Assembly (NCBI GenBank): GCA_900290245.1
Contig: OKRB01000081.1
Span: 1 to 64,000 of the forward strand
DNA: 64,000 bases
Source of the DNA: Candidatus Sulfuritelmatomonas gaucii
GTDB lineage: Bacteria > Acidobacteriota > Terriglobia > Terriglobales > Acidobacteriaceae
Direction: 5' to 3'
Shown here: positions 25,970 to 34,965 of the stretch, in pieces
How positions within the stretch are numbered: the first letter of the stretch is position 1
Layout of the letters: every line of letters starts with the position of its first letter
Notes under the pieces: model-generated
What the model was told of the DNA's origin: nothing
What the model saw: the letters and a program-made list of their open reading frames with translations, nothing else
Database searches by the model: none
Translations under genes and position numbers: made by a program

Positions 25970-26956
25970 ATGAGCGATCTTGCCACTTTGGCTGAAGCCG
26001 TTGCCGTTGATCCACTGATCGGCCATCCGCCTGACTACCACGTGTTCCACAAGTTCATCGCGCGCTGCAAGAATCTGCCGGCGATCACCACCGCCGTGGT
26101 ATGGCCGATGACCGCTGTGGCCATGAGCGGAGCCGTCGAAGCTGCTGCCGCCATGCTGATCGAGCCGACTTTGATCGGTCCCGAAAAGGCCATGAAAGCC
26201 CTTGCCGCAAAGATCGGCGTGGATATCAGCTGCTTTCCGATCATCGACGCTGACACCGAGGCGCAAGCCGCCGAAGCAGCTGTCGCGATCTGCCGTTCCG
26301 GCGGCGCCCAGGCCCTCATGAAGGGCAGCCTGCACACCGATGAGTTGTTGAAGCCGGCCATGCAGCGCGATACCGGCCTGCGCACGGCGCGCCGCATCTC
26401 GCACGTGTTCATCATGGATACGCCCGCCTACGCGCGTACGCTGCTCATTACCGACGCGGCCATCAATATCACGCCCGAGCTCGAAGACAAAATTCACATT
26501 GTCCAAAACGCCATCGATCTGGCACACGCGCTGGGCATTCCCGAGCCCAAAGTCGCCCTGCTTTCGGCGGTCGAGACCGTGAATCCCAAGATCAAGTCGA
26601 CGCTCGACGCCGCCGCACTTTGCAAGATGGCCGACCGTGGACAGATCACAGGCGGTATTCTCGACGGGCCGCTGGCCTTTGATACCGCGGTGAGCATCAA
26701 AGCCGCGCAGATCAAGAAGCTGGTCTCGGCGGTCACCGGGCAGGCCGACATTCTCGTGGTTCCCGATCTCGAGAGCGGCAACATGCTGGCCAAGCAGCTT
26801 GAGTACCTGGGCGGCGCGCAACTGGCCGGCATTGTGCTCGGCGCGCGCGTCCCGACCATCCTCACCAGCCGCGCGGATTCGGCCGAGACGCGGCTCACTA
26901 GCTGCGCTGTCGCCGTCCTCCTGCATTACGCGGCGCATCCGGCGGTGAAGGTATAG
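25970..26956 (+). CDS. Phosphate acetyl/butyryltransferase
   Basis: 328 residues. Moves an acyl group between CoA and phosphate. The PTA_PTB fold is evident from GAQALMKGSLHTDELLKPAM, RTARRISHVFIMDTPAY, ITDAAINITPELEDKIHIVQ, VALLSAVETVNPKIKSTLDA and GGILDGPLAFDTAVS. The length fits phosphotransacylases without the N-terminal regulatory or hydratase domain. A GGGGAG precedes the ATG by 9 nt. Acetate or butyrate kinase is not adjacent, so acetyl versus butyryl preference cannot be told. A strong terminator follows at 27002-27033. Confidence 0.9.
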   Translation: MSDLATLAEAVAVDPLIGHPPDYHVFHKFIARCKNLPAITTAVVWPMTAVAMSGAVEAAAAMLIEPTLIGPEKAMKALAAKIGVDISCFPIIDADTEAQAAEAAVAICRSGGAQALMKGSLHTDELLKPAMQRDTGLRTARRISHVFIMDTPAYARTLLITDAAINITPELEDKIHIVQNAIDLAHALGIPEPKVALLSAVETVNPKIKSTLDAAALCKMADRGQITGGILDGPLAFDTAVSIKAAQIKKLVSAVTGQADILVVPDLESGNMLAKQLEYLGGAQLAGIVLGARVPTILTSRADSAETRLTSCAVAVLLHYAAHPAVKV

Positions 26957-27001
26957 AGCTTATTGCTGCAAATATAGAACGCCATAAACAGAGCCAGAAG
27001 C

Positions 27002-27033
27002 AAAACGGGCGCCCTCCATCGGGCGCCCGTTTT
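27002..27033 (+). terminator. Rho-independent terminator after the phosphate acyltransferase gene
   Basis: A perfect 13-bp stem (AAAACGGGCGCCC paired with GGGCGCCCGTTTT) with the loop TCCATC, ending in TTTT. It is nearly symmetrical, so it could also stop transcription on the other strand. Confidence 0.9.
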
Positions 27034-27183
27034 GTCGCAATGTGAAATCTCCAGCAACTTCTGCTTTCCACAGTATCGTTTCGGCGAACGAGTCAGTTCA
27101 GCGCAGCATCAAAGTCCGTGTGTAGCACCGATCCCGCGAACTGGTTGCCAGAAGCGGGCCAATCAAAGCAAAGGAGATGTTCG

Positions 27184-27693
27184 ATGTCGACCCATACCAG
27201 CCAGACTTCGAAAGCGGTGAAGGTCAGCAATCCGGATGGTTTTGCTCCGGAACAGATCAAGGACCTTTCCAGCGTTCTGAACGCGCTTCTTGCCGACGTA
27301 TTCGCGCTTTATCTCAAGACCAAGAACTTTCACTGGCACATGAGCGGAGCACACTTCCGCGACTATCACCTGCTGCTCGACGAGCACGCTGACCAGATCT
27401 TCAAAATCAGCGACGACATTGCCGAGCGAGTCCGCAAGATTGGCGGGCAAACGATTCGCTCTATCGGCCACATCGCACGGTTGCAGCGCATCAGCGACAA
27501 CGACCAGGAGTTTGTGCCGGCGCGGGACATGCTGCTCGAACTGCACGGCGACTATCGCGCACTGGTTGAAAGCCTGCGCACGGCCCACGAAGTAGCCTCC
27601 AAGGCCAATGATTACGCCACGACGAGTCTGATCGAAGTCTGGATCGACGAAGCCGAGCGCCGGGCCTGGTTCCTGTTCGAGTCGACGCGGTAA
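27184..27693 (+). CDS. dps: Dps-family DNA-binding / ferritin-like protein
   Basis: 169 residues from ATG 27184, with AAAGGAG 8 nt upstream. The ferroxidase centre motif is clear: LKTKNFHWHMSGAHFRDYHL, then DEHADQIFKISDDIAERVRK. A flexible N-terminal tail of about 25 residues (Ser/Thr/Lys) could bind DNA. Dps proteins form 12-subunit shells that store iron, consume peroxide and compact the nucleoid under stress. Monocistronic, preceded by a terminator and a 150-bp leader region that probably holds its promoter. Confidence 0.95.
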   Translation: MSTHTSQTSKAVKVSNPDGFAPEQIKDLSSVLNALLADVFALYLKTKNFHWHMSGAHFRDYHLLLDEHADQIFKISDDIAERVRKIGGQTIRSIGHIARLQRISDNDQEFVPARDMLLELHGDYRALVESLRTAHEVASKANDYATTSLIEVWIDEAERRAWFLFESTR

Positions 27694-27884
27694 TTGGCCG
27701 GTCTCTTTGGCATGCAATGGCTGTCGCGCGGGACTCCGCGTGCGCTTTGGCGGGTGCGCCGGCCCGGCCCTTGGCAGTTTGTGAATCAGAAGAAAAATCA
27801 CATCGTTAACCGATTGCGGCAGTTCCGGGGCGTATCGTAAGGTTGGCCTGAGGCGTCCAAGAAGAGAGGAGGCCACCCACGCCG

Positions 27885-29672
27885 ATGCGTCCCACCACAG
27901 CATCCCCCACTGTCGCTGCGGGCGGCAGCTTTTTGCTCGAGTCGCGCCAGCCGGAGGAGATCTTTACTCCCGAAGATCTGAGCGAAGAGCAGCGGCAGAT
28001 CGCGGCTACGGCGGAGCAGTTCGCCCGCGAAGAGATCTTGCCACGCGCGGCAGCGATCGAGGCCAAAGAACCGGGCGCGATGCAGGCGCTGTTGCGCAAG
28101 GCGGCTGAGTTGGGCTTCACCGCGGTCGACATTCCCGAGGAGTATGGCGGCCTGGGAATGGACAAGGTGAGCTCGACAGTAATCACTGACCACATCTCTG
28201 TGCTGGCCAGTTTTTCCACGGCCTTTGGCGCGCACGTCGGCATCGCCACGCTGCCGCTGGTATGGTACGGCACCGAGGAACAGAAGCGGCGCTACCTGCC
28301 CAAGCTGGCAACTTGCGAATGCATCGGTGCTTACGGATTGTCCGAGGCCAGCTCCGGTTCCGACGCCATGAACATCCGCACGCGTGCGGCGCTTTCACCC
28401 GACGGCTCCCAGTACATCCTCAATGGCGAAAAGCAGTGGCTTACCAATGGCGGCATTGCGGGGCTTTACACCGTCTTCGCCAAGATCGATGGAGAAAAAT
28501 TCTCGGCGTTCCTGATCGAGCATGGCACGCCAGGCCTGACGCCCGGCGCCGAAGAACACAAGCTGGGAATTCGCGGGTCGTCCACCTGCCCGCTTGTCCT
28601 CGCGGATTGCAGAATTCCTAAAGAAAATCTGTTGGGCGAGGCGGGCAAGGGGCACCACATCGCTTTCAATGTGCTGAACGTTGGGCGCCTCAAGCTGGGA
28701 GTCGCATGCATCGGCGGGGCGCGGCAGGTACTCGCTGCAATGATCCGCTACGCCAAAGAGCGGCGTGCGTTCGGCAAGTCGATTGCCGAGTTCGGCCTGA
28801 TCCAGCGCAAGATTTCGTCAACAGCGGCCCGGCTCTACGCCGCCGAAAGCATGGCCTACCGGACGGCGGGACTCATCGACGCAAAACTTGCTGAGACCGG
28901 CGCGGCGCAGAACCTCGATGCTCCGCGCAGTGTGGAGCAGTACGCGGTCGAATGCTCCATTCTGAAGGTCTATGGTTCTGAGATGCTCTGGCTGGCGGCT
29001 GACGAGCTGATCGCGACCATGGGCGGATACGGCTACGTCGAGGAGTACCCGGCGGAGCGCTACTGCCGCGATGCGCGCATCAACCGCATCTTCGAAGGCA
29101 CCAACGAGATCAACCGCCTCATCATCACCGGGTGGCTGATGAAGCAGGCGATGACGGGAAAGTTGCCGCTGCTCAATGCCATCAAGCGCGTGATGGACGA
29201 AGTGACCGCGCCGCCCTCGTTCGACGGCGATTCAAGTGCAAGCGAGCCGCTGGCCCGTGAGGCGGCAGTGTTGGCCGCGATAAGGAAGATTGCTCTGTTT
29301 GCCGCGGGCGTCGCCAGCCAGCGCTTCATGACCGCCCTCGAGGAGCAGCAGGAGATCATGGCCGATCTGGCCGATATGATCATTCACGTCTTTGCGCTGG
29401 AGTCGGCCCAGCTGCGCGCGCGCAAGATCGTTGGCGCAGGGCGCAATACGGCTGAAGCCGCTGCGGCGATCACCGGCCTGCTGGCCGACGATGCCATGAG
29501 TTTGGCCGAGCACGCGGCCCGGCGAGTGCTCGCAGCCTGCGGCGAAGGTGACGAGTTGCGAACCCAATTGGCGATTTTGCGACGGCTGGCGCGTGTCGCT
29601 CCTGCGGATGCGGTCAAGTTGAGCCGCGTCGCAGCCCGGCACTGCATCGAAGTCGAGCGCTACCCCTTCTGA
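27885..29672 (+). CDS. Acyl-CoA dehydrogenase (long form, VLCAD-like)
   Basis: 595 residues, about 200 longer than short-chain enzymes. FAD-dependent first step of fatty-acid beta-oxidation. Motifs: GFTAVDIPEEYGGLGMD, YGLSEASSGSDAMNIRTRA, YILNGEKQWLTNGGIAGLYT, RRAFGKSIAEFGLIQRKI, and MGGYGYVEEYPAERYCRD followed by IFEGTNEINRLII, whose glutamate is the candidate catalytic base. The extra C-terminal helical domain (about 425-595) matches very-long-chain dehydrogenases, which dimerise and attach to the membrane. GAGGAGG lies upstream of the ATG. No partner beta-oxidation gene is adjacent. Confidence 0.95.
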   Translation: MRPTTASPTVAAGGSFLLESRQPEEIFTPEDLSEEQRQIAATAEQFAREEILPRAAAIEAKEPGAMQALLRKAAELGFTAVDIPEEYGGLGMDKVSSTVITDHISVLASFSTAFGAHVGIATLPLVWYGTEEQKRRYLPKLATCECIGAYGLSEASSGSDAMNIRTRAALSPDGSQYILNGEKQWLTNGGIAGLYTVFAKIDGEKFSAFLIEHGTPGLTPGAEEHKLGIRGSSTCPLVLADCRIPKENLLGEAGKGHHIAFNVLNVGRLKLGVACIGGARQVLAAMIRYAKERRAFGKSIAEFGLIQRKISSTAARLYAAESMAYRTAGLIDAKLAETGAAQNLDAPRSVEQYAVECSILKVYGSEMLWLAADELIATMGGYGYVEEYPAERYCRDARINRIFEGTNEINRLIITGWLMKQAMTGKLPLLNAIKRVMDEVTAPPSFDGDSSASEPLAREAAVLAAIRKIALFAAGVASQRFMTALEEQQEIMADLADMIIHVFALESAQLRARKIVGAGRNTAEAAAAITGLLADDAMSLAEHAARRVLAACGEGDELRTQLAILRRLARVAPADAVKLSRVAARHCIEVERYPF

Positions 29673-29690
29673 TTCAGGTTCATCGGACGA

Positions 29691-30554
29691 TTAAGCTTTG
29701 TTCTCGTGGAAGGACCCGATCCGGCGCGGCGCGCCCGCGCCCGGCGATAGAAGATGGGCGACGATCGCCACCGCGGGAATCAGGTACACCATCGAGCCAC
29801 ACACCCACATGAAAGCTCCGGCGGCAACCTGGTCGTCGAGCGCGCCGAATCCAAAGGGGCGCGGCACCGCTCCATAGCTCGGGTACAACAGCCGTCCCGA
29901 AAAGCAAAGAAACGCCGATACCCCGGTGTTGACCACGTCTGCGAGCAGTAGATACGGAATCAGCATCCAGCGCGATTGCGCCAATCGGCTCGGCCATGGC
30001 CGAATGACCGGCCACCAGAACATCAGGTTGGTGAAAAAGAAGCAGGCGTGCTCGAAGTTGTGCCAGTTCTCTGAAGAGAGCGCGAACTCGTAAGCGCGCG
30101 GAACGTGCCAGCCAAGATACGCAGCATTCATGGCCAGCCACGCGACACGCGGACGCGTGAGGAAGCGGCCCGCGGCGTGAAGGATGCGCGTGACAAAGAG
30201 CGGGCGCAGCATGCGGATGAACCCTCGGGGCAGGCCGCGCAGCATAGGAACCATTGGAGCACCCAATACGATGAGCGGCGGCGCGACCGACATGAGTACA
30301 AAGTGTTGCGCCATGTGCATGAAGAGCAGCGATTCGCTGAAGGTATCGAGTGGCGACGCGACAGCCGCAAAAAGCGCCGTGATGCCGCCAAGAAACGCCG
30401 CCATCCGCCATGCCGGAAACTGCGCCGGCCGCGTGCGGTGGATACGCCTCCAGCCGCGCACGTAGACGACGGTGATCACGGCGAGCTCACACGTCACGAT
30501 CCAGGGAACGTCCCAGTCGGTGAAAAGATCCGCGACTGTCGTGGTATCGATCAT
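29691..30554 (-). CDS. ctaG: Cytochrome c oxidase assembly protein CtaG (caa3 type)
   Basis: 287 residues with about seven transmembrane helices. Family landmarks are SPLDTFSESLLFMHMAQHFVLM, PPLIVLGAP, NAAYLGWHVPRAYEFAL and NFEHACFFFTNLMFWWPVI. Bacillus-type CtaG is needed for assembly of active caa3 oxidase, probably in copper delivery. It is the last gene of the eight-gene respiratory operon and its ATG overlaps the cytochrome b/c stop (ATGA). This placement supports a role in maturing the oxidase encoded upstream. Confidence 0.9.
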   Translation of the reverse strand: MIDTTTVADLFTDWDVPWIVTCELAVITVVYVRGWRRIHRTRPAQFPAWRMAAFLGGITALFAAVASPLDTFSESLLFMHMAQHFVLMSVAPPLIVLGAPMVPMLRGLPRGFIRMLRPLFVTRILHAAGRFLTRPRVAWLAMNAAYLGWHVPRAYEFALSSENWHNFEHACFFFTNLMFWWPVIRPWPSRLAQSRWMLIPYLLLADVVNTGVSAFLCFSGRLLYPSYGAVPRPFGFGALDDQVAAGAFMWVCGSMVYLIPAVAIVAHLLSPGAGAPRRIGSFHENKA

Positions 30555-32119
30555 GGATTCGTGCCGCGATTTGCCGCCGGATTCGCCGGGGGCGCGCCGG
30601 CATTCGGTTGAGACCGCGATTCGTCCACAGCTCGCCGCGAAGCGTCGTATGCGGGCGGCTCGTTGGCTGGATGCAGCGTTTCCAGAAAGCTGACCAATGC
30701 TTCAATCTCCGCCGCCGAGAGGTTTTTGCCGTAGGCCGGCATGTTGCCCCCGCCGCTCACCACCTTGAAGCGCATCTGGTCGAGCGTCATCCGCGTTGCC
30801 ACATCGTCAAGCGCTGGACCGCGCTCGCCGCCCGCTCCGCCAATGGAATGGCAGTTGCGGCACTGCTTTGCCTGGAAGACAACCGCGCCCTGCCGGACCA
30901 GCGGAGTAGCGGTTTGCAAATAGCGAACCGGAATCGGATCGCCGCTCCAGGCGCTCATGTGCGGGCTCCATGGTGTACTGGTGCCCAACTGCGTCAATAC
31001 CGCAAAGCAGATCGCGATGGTGGAGACAGCAAGCACGGCCACCGGCCTTCGATGCCAGCTCTTCTCGCCTTCGCCCGCCCAGAAGGGAATCGCCAGCAGA
31101 ATGGCAATCCCGATCAGCGGCGCAATCAGAATGAACGGCGTCTCCATCTCTGGCGGAAGATACGAGAGCACCGTGTAGATCCAAAGGAAGAAGAAGTCCG
31201 GCTTCGGGACGGTTTGAATGATCGAAGGGTCGGGCTGGCCGCTCGGCCCGAACGGCCCCAAGACATACGCGCACACCGCTACCGCGGCAAGAATTGCGCC
31301 GGAGAAAGCGAGATCCTTCCAGAACGCGCCGGGAATGAAAGGAATGCCATCTTCGTGGGCCAGCCGGTTGTATTCCTCCATGTAGGTGGCGCGGCGCACG
31401 AGCCGGCCCGGCATCGGCCAGTCGTTGATTCCCAGCTTGAGCACCATCCAGATGTGCAGCAGCGCGAAAACCAGCAGCGCTCCGGGAATGATGAAGACGT
31501 GGAGCGCGAAGAATCGCGACAGCGTAGCCCCGGCAATGATGGGGCCGCCGAGCAGCAGATGCACCAGCCCGCCGCCGATGAAGGGCACGCGGCTCAGGAT
31601 GGATGCGCCGATCCCCAGTCCCCAATAGGCGTCCTGGTCGAAGCGCAGCACCTGGCCGGTGAACGCCATGCCCAGCGTCATCAGCAGCAGAAAAACGCCA
31701 AGGATCCACGTGAGCTCGCGTGGAAATTTGTACGCGCCGAACAGAAATACCTGCGCCATGTGAATCAGGACGATGGCGACCATGAAGTTCGATCCCCAGC
31801 CGTGCAGCGCGCGCAGAAACCATCCGAGAGGAATCTGGTGATTGAGAACGTTCAGGCTGCTCCATGCCTCGCCCGCCGAAGGCACATAGACCAGCGCCAG
31901 CAGGACGCCGGTAACGATCTGCAAAAGCAACAGCGTAAAAGCTGCGCTGCCGAACACGTACCACCAGCTCGCGGTGCTGCGCGGAACGGGATGCAGGGCC
32001 GCGTCCTTCACCGGCCCTTCGAGCTGCAATCGCTGCTCGAACCACGCGTAGACCCGCTTTGCCGTCCCGGGGCCCCCGCGGACGGGTTCTTGTCCGTGGG
32101 GTGGGCTTACGCGCGGCAT
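30551..32119 (-). CDS. Cytochrome b fused to cytochrome c (quinol oxidoreductase core)
   Basis: 522 residues from ATG 32119, with GGGAG upstream. The heme b ligands fall in two helices: HGWGSNFMVAIVLIH (13 residues between histidines) and HVFIIPGALLVFALLH (14 between). The 14-residue second gap is the b6 type rather than the mitochondrial b type. The Qo-site PEWY motif reads PDFF (PKPDFFFLWIY). Three further helices follow, then a C-terminal class I cytochrome c domain with CRNCH and a distal methionine (NMPAYGKNL). The protein would take electrons from menaquinol with the Rieske protein and pass them to its own heme c. It overlaps the Rieske gene by 13 bp. Confidence 0.93.
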   Translation of the reverse strand: MPRVSPPHGQEPVRGGPGTAKRVYAWFEQRLQLEGPVKDAALHPVPRSTASWWYVFGSAAFTLLLLQIVTGVLLALVYVPSAGEAWSSLNVLNHQIPLGWFLRALHGWGSNFMVAIVLIHMAQVFLFGAYKFPRELTWILGVFLLLMTLGMAFTGQVLRFDQDAYWGLGIGASILSRVPFIGGGLVHLLLGGPIIAGATLSRFFALHVFIIPGALLVFALLHIWMVLKLGINDWPMPGRLVRRATYMEEYNRLAHEDGIPFIPGAFWKDLAFSGAILAAVAVCAYVLGPFGPSGQPDPSIIQTVPKPDFFFLWIYTVLSYLPPEMETPFILIAPLIGIAILLAIPFWAGEGEKSWHRRPVAVLAVSTIAICFAVLTQLGTSTPWSPHMSAWSGDPIPVRYLQTATPLVRQGAVVFQAKQCRNCHSIGGAGGERGPALDDVATRMTLDQMRFKVVSGGGNMPAYGKNLSAAEIEALVSFLETLHPANEPPAYDASRRAVDESRSQPNAGAPPANPAANRGTNP

Positions 32120-32739
32120 GAACAATCTCCCTGGCCGAGCGAGATCTTCACCAGCTTCGCGCTATTTGAGAGCGTCGGCATCTGGCCGGCGTCAATATGC
32201 AGCTCGCCTGAAACGACCTTCCAGTTGTAAGTGAAGAGGCCGCGCTCCGGCGGTCCCGCGGCGCGCGATCCGTCGGCATAATATACGCCGCCGTGGCACG
32301 GGCACATGAAGAGTTGCGATTGTGGAAACCAGCGCACCGGGCAGCCCAGATGCGCGCAGTTGATAGCGAAGACCTGGAATTGATTGCCGCCCGCGTGGCG
32401 CACGTAGCAGGCGACGTTATCGGTCTGCCCGTCCCACGAATTCGCAGACGGATTCTTGTAGAACGCCAGACGCGTTTCAGCCATAGGAAATGAATCGATG
32501 GGGCCAAGCGAAACCCACGAGTCGTAGCTTGAGTCTTTTCTCCACGGCGCAAGCAGATAGCGGAACACCGGAACAGCGAGCACAATTCCGACTAGACCAT
32601 TAAGCCCAACGGCCGCCTTGAACAGCAGCCAGCGGCGCGAGACGATGCGCGGATCGTCGTGCCTCGCGGCGTCACCGGAGCCCGGCGCGCTTGCACTCTG
32701 TGTTCCGCCGCCACCCAATGGCTGCTCTTCCTGGCTCAT
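32107..32739 (-). CDS. Rieske [2Fe-2S] protein of the bc complex
   Basis: 210 residues from ATG 32739, with GGGAGGTGA upstream. A basic tract (DDPRIVSRRWLLFKA) leads into one membrane anchor (VGLNGLVGIVLAVPVFRYLL), Tat-like in layout. The cluster ligands are CAHLGCPV and CPCHGGVYYADG, each giving one Cys and one His, with the extra disulfide cysteines as usual. It accepts the first electron at the Qo site of the adjacent cytochrome b. A much longer frame upstream (to 33531) is a shadow of the cytochrome c gene. Confidence 0.95.
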   Translation of the reverse strand: MSQEEQPLGGGGTQSASAPGSGDAARHDDPRIVSRRWLLFKAAVGLNGLVGIVLAVPVFRYLLAPWRKDSSYDSWVSLGPIDSFPMAETRLAFYKNPSANSWDGQTDNVACYVRHAGGNQFQVFAINCAHLGCPVRWFPQSQLFMCPCHGGVYYADGSRAAGPPERGLFTYNWKVVSGELHIDAGQMPTLSNSAKLVKISLGQGDCSCRA

Positions 32740-32744
32740 CTCTT

Positions 32745-33488
32745 TCACCTCCCTGCCGGCGCGGCGGATTTTGCCTGCGCCGACGACGTGCCCGTTGTCA
32801 CTTGCTGGCCCATGGTCCGCAGGCTCGCGAGATACGTTCCGATGTCGTCCACATCCTGCGTGGAGAGCGGCACGCCTGCCTTGCCGCCCGGCCCATCGTG
32901 GCGCCAATCGGGCTGCCCAATGTCGGGTCGCCCCGCGATCATGATCGTACGCAAAGCCTGATCGCCGACAAGCGCCAGATACATCGGGCTCGTGACCTGC
33001 TCGTGGCCTTGTTCGTGAGTCGCCGCGTGGCAAATCGCGCAATGCGCCTCGTAGCTCGCCTCGCCGCGGTGCGGATCGCCCACCGCAGTTTGCGCGTAGG
33101 CCGGAGGCGCTGTTCCGCCGAACGCATCCGGCCGCGACCACTGCCTCCGCATGCCGGCAATCAGCGCATTCACTTGCGCGTCCGTGAGCATGCCTCCTTG
33201 AGACTCCGCAAAGGCCGGCATCTCGGTGCCCGGCATCCCGCCCGAAATCCATTTCCGCAATGTGGCGTCGTCGACCAGCGCCTGATATTCGGGATTTGCC
33301 AGGTCGATCGATGGCCCATTCTGCCCATTCGCTCCATGACACGCGGCGCAATTCTGGCTGTAAAGCGTGGCGAAATCCGTGACAGCGGTCGGGCGCAGAA
33401 TCGGATTCGGTGGATAGCCCGGTGTGTGCCCGCAGCCGCCGAGCAGCGCTGCGCCGCAAGCCAGAAGCGCCGAAGCAGTGAAGCGCAT
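32745..33488 (-). CDS. Diheme cytochrome c lipoprotein
   Basis: 247 residues. The signal ends in a lipobox (LLGGC), so it is probably anchored to a membrane. Two class I heme-binding sites: CAACH near residue 48 and CAICH near 150, each followed by a helical domain with candidate methionines (GMPGTEMPAF; SPMYLAL). It would carry electrons between the bc complex and the oxidase or link to an external donor. Its ATG shares a base with the preceding stop (TGATG); the Rieske gene starts 5 bp after its stop. Confidence 0.93.
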   Translation of the reverse strand: MRFTASALLACGAALLGGCGHTPGYPPNPILRPTAVTDFATLYSQNCAACHGANGQNGPSIDLANPEYQALVDDATLRKWISGGMPGTEMPAFAESQGGMLTDAQVNALIAGMRRQWSRPDAFGGTAPPAYAQTAVGDPHRGEASYEAHCAICHAATHEQGHEQVTSPMYLALVGDQALRTIMIAGRPDIGQPDWRHDGPGGKAGVPLSTQDVDDIGTYLASLRTMGQQVTTGTSSAQAKSAAPAGR

Positions 33489-34381
33489 CAGTGATTCTCC
33501 TGATCGCGCGAGTTGTCATGCGGCGGCCCAACGTCCGGTCGTGACTCCATCAGCCCCGGCGCCTCAATCCCCAACCGCGCGGCCCATGGCAGGGATTGGC
33601 CCGTCGGAACACGGTCCTGGCGCGCCACCACAATTCCCGCGACCACTCCATAGGTCACCTGAGAAACCAGAAACCATCCCCAGGCGATGCGCTGATCGAG
33701 CGCGGGATTGATGATTCCCATAAAGGAATGCAGAACGCCCGTCCACAACACCGGCGCGAGAATGCCGCCGAGCAGAACAGGGTGCCTCGGCAACATCGGC
33801 AACATGGCGCCGTAAAGCAAGCCGACCAGCAGGCAGGTCACGGAGTGGATCAAAATGGCGACCAGCAGTCCCTGCCAATGAAAAGCGGCGATTTCAGCAG
33901 TGGTGGGATTACGCCAGTGCGCCACGCCCGCCCCGCCCAGCAGGTTTACCGGATACCAGATGCTGTGCTGCGCGATCAGTCCGTACAGCAGCGCCGGCAG
34001 AATCATCGCAATACCACCGGCAATTCCGCCCTTGATGCCGCTGATGATCGGATAAGTTTCGATGGGCAGGCGCGCGCGATGTTCGGGACTGAGACGAATT
34101 CGCTCCACCAGAGCGCGTGCAGATGTGATGGTGACCGGCTGCTCCGCGATGGGGACTTCCTCGTGCTTTTCGTGCGGCAGCACCTGGCGAAACCATCCAA
34201 TGCACCCCGCAAGCATGAGCACCCCGCCCAGGACGCTGATCCCCATGTTGGTCACCAGACCCGCCGCAGCCAGCGTGCATCCAAAGGCCAGTACGATGGG
34301 CCACGCCGTGGGCGCGGGCAGATGAATGCTTGAGCCCGCGGCATGTTCCCTCTCGTATTGTGCGAGTTCCGGCATCGCCAT
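33488..34381 (-). CDS. Oxidase-operon membrane protein of unknown function
   Basis: 297 residues from ATG 34381 (MAMPELAQYERE), with ATG 34375 as an equally good start; AAGGTG lies upstream. There are two N-terminal helices (IVLAFGCTLAAAGLVTNMGIS and GGVLMLAGCIGWF), a charged region of about 55 residues (EEVPIAEQPVTIT and on), then four or five helices from about 130 to 270. The tail is hydrophilic, Pro/Asp-rich. The second half (GGIAGGIAMILPALLYGLI and LHSFMGIINPALDQRIAWGWF) may form a channel-like bundle. I do not recognise a family. Position between subunit III and the cytochromes suggests an accessory or subunit IV-like role. Confidence 0.8.
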   Translation of the reverse strand: MAMPELAQYEREHAAGSSIHLPAPTAWPIVLAFGCTLAAAGLVTNMGISVLGGVLMLAGCIGWFRQVLPHEKHEEVPIAEQPVTITSARALVERIRLSPEHRARLPIETYPIISGIKGGIAGGIAMILPALLYGLIAQHSIWYPVNLLGGAGVAHWRNPTTAEIAAFHWQGLLVAILIHSVTCLLVGLLYGAMLPMLPRHPVLLGGILAPVLWTGVLHSFMGIINPALDQRIAWGWFLVSQVTYGVVAGIVVARQDRVPTGQSLPWAARLGIEAPGLMESRPDVGPPHDNSRDQENH

Positions 34382-34965
34382 CACCTTCCCACGATGTAAA
34401 CAACGGTGAAGACCACCACCCACACCGCGTCAACAAAATGCCAGTAGAGCGAGAGCACCTGGATGCGCTCGGCGTGCCGCTGCTCTATGCGGCCAATCAG
34501 CGTAAAGATCAACACCAGCGAAAGCATGATGAGTCCGACAACCACGTGCGTGGCGTGCAGACCGACCAGCGAATAGAAAGTAGTTCCAAAGAGATTGCTG
34601 CGGATGGTCAGGCCGTCGGTAAAGATCAGCTTGTTCCACTCCACTGCCGTACCGCCGAGAAAAATAATGCCGAGCGCCATGGTGAGCGCCCACCACGCGC
34701 CGAAGAGGCGAATGCGCCCGCGCTCGATGGCATGTTCCGCGAGCCAGATCGTAAGGCTGCTCGAAAGCAGGCAAACCGTATTGAAGATGGGAACATCGAG
34801 AATCTGCGGTGTCGGTCCATAAGTGCTGCGGCCGATGTAATACACATACGCGACGACAAAGATGGTGAAGATCGCCGATTCGCCGATGATCAGCGAGAAC
34901 ATGCCCACGCGTCCGCGCGACGGCATGCGCCAGTTTTCATCCGCGAAGATGGGAATCGTACTCAT
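34381..34965 (-). CDS. ctaE: Cytochrome c oxidase subunit III
   Basis: 194 residues, the short five-helix form lacking the first two helices of mitochondrial COX3. Landmarks: GRVGMFSLIIGESAIFTIFV at the start, and LFGTTFYSLVGLHATHVVVG plus LYWHFVDAVWVVVFTVVY at the end, which are the conserved lipid-binding helices. It packs against subunit I and stabilises turnover. Its ATG overlaps the subunit I stop by 4 bp (34962-34965). Confidence 0.95.
   Translation of the reverse strand: MSTIPIFADENWRMPSRGRVGMFSLIIGESAIFTIFVVAYVYYIGRSTYGPTPQILDVPIFNTVCLLSSSLTIWLAEHAIERGRIRLFGAWWALTMALGIIFLGGTAVEWNKLIFTDGLTIRSNLFGTTFYSLVGLHATHVVVGLIMLSLVLIFTLIGRIEQRHAERIQVLSLYWHFVDAVWVVVFTVVYIVGR

Noticed and set aside
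30608-32230. A 540-codon open frame antisense to the cytochrome b/c gene
   Set aside because: Composition is Arg/Gln/His-rich with no motif; the sense strand encodes a clear heme protein.
32740-33531. N-terminal extension of the Rieske frame up to 33531
   Set aside because: It is an out-of-frame copy of the cytochrome c gene; a ribosome site and the family start lie at 32739.
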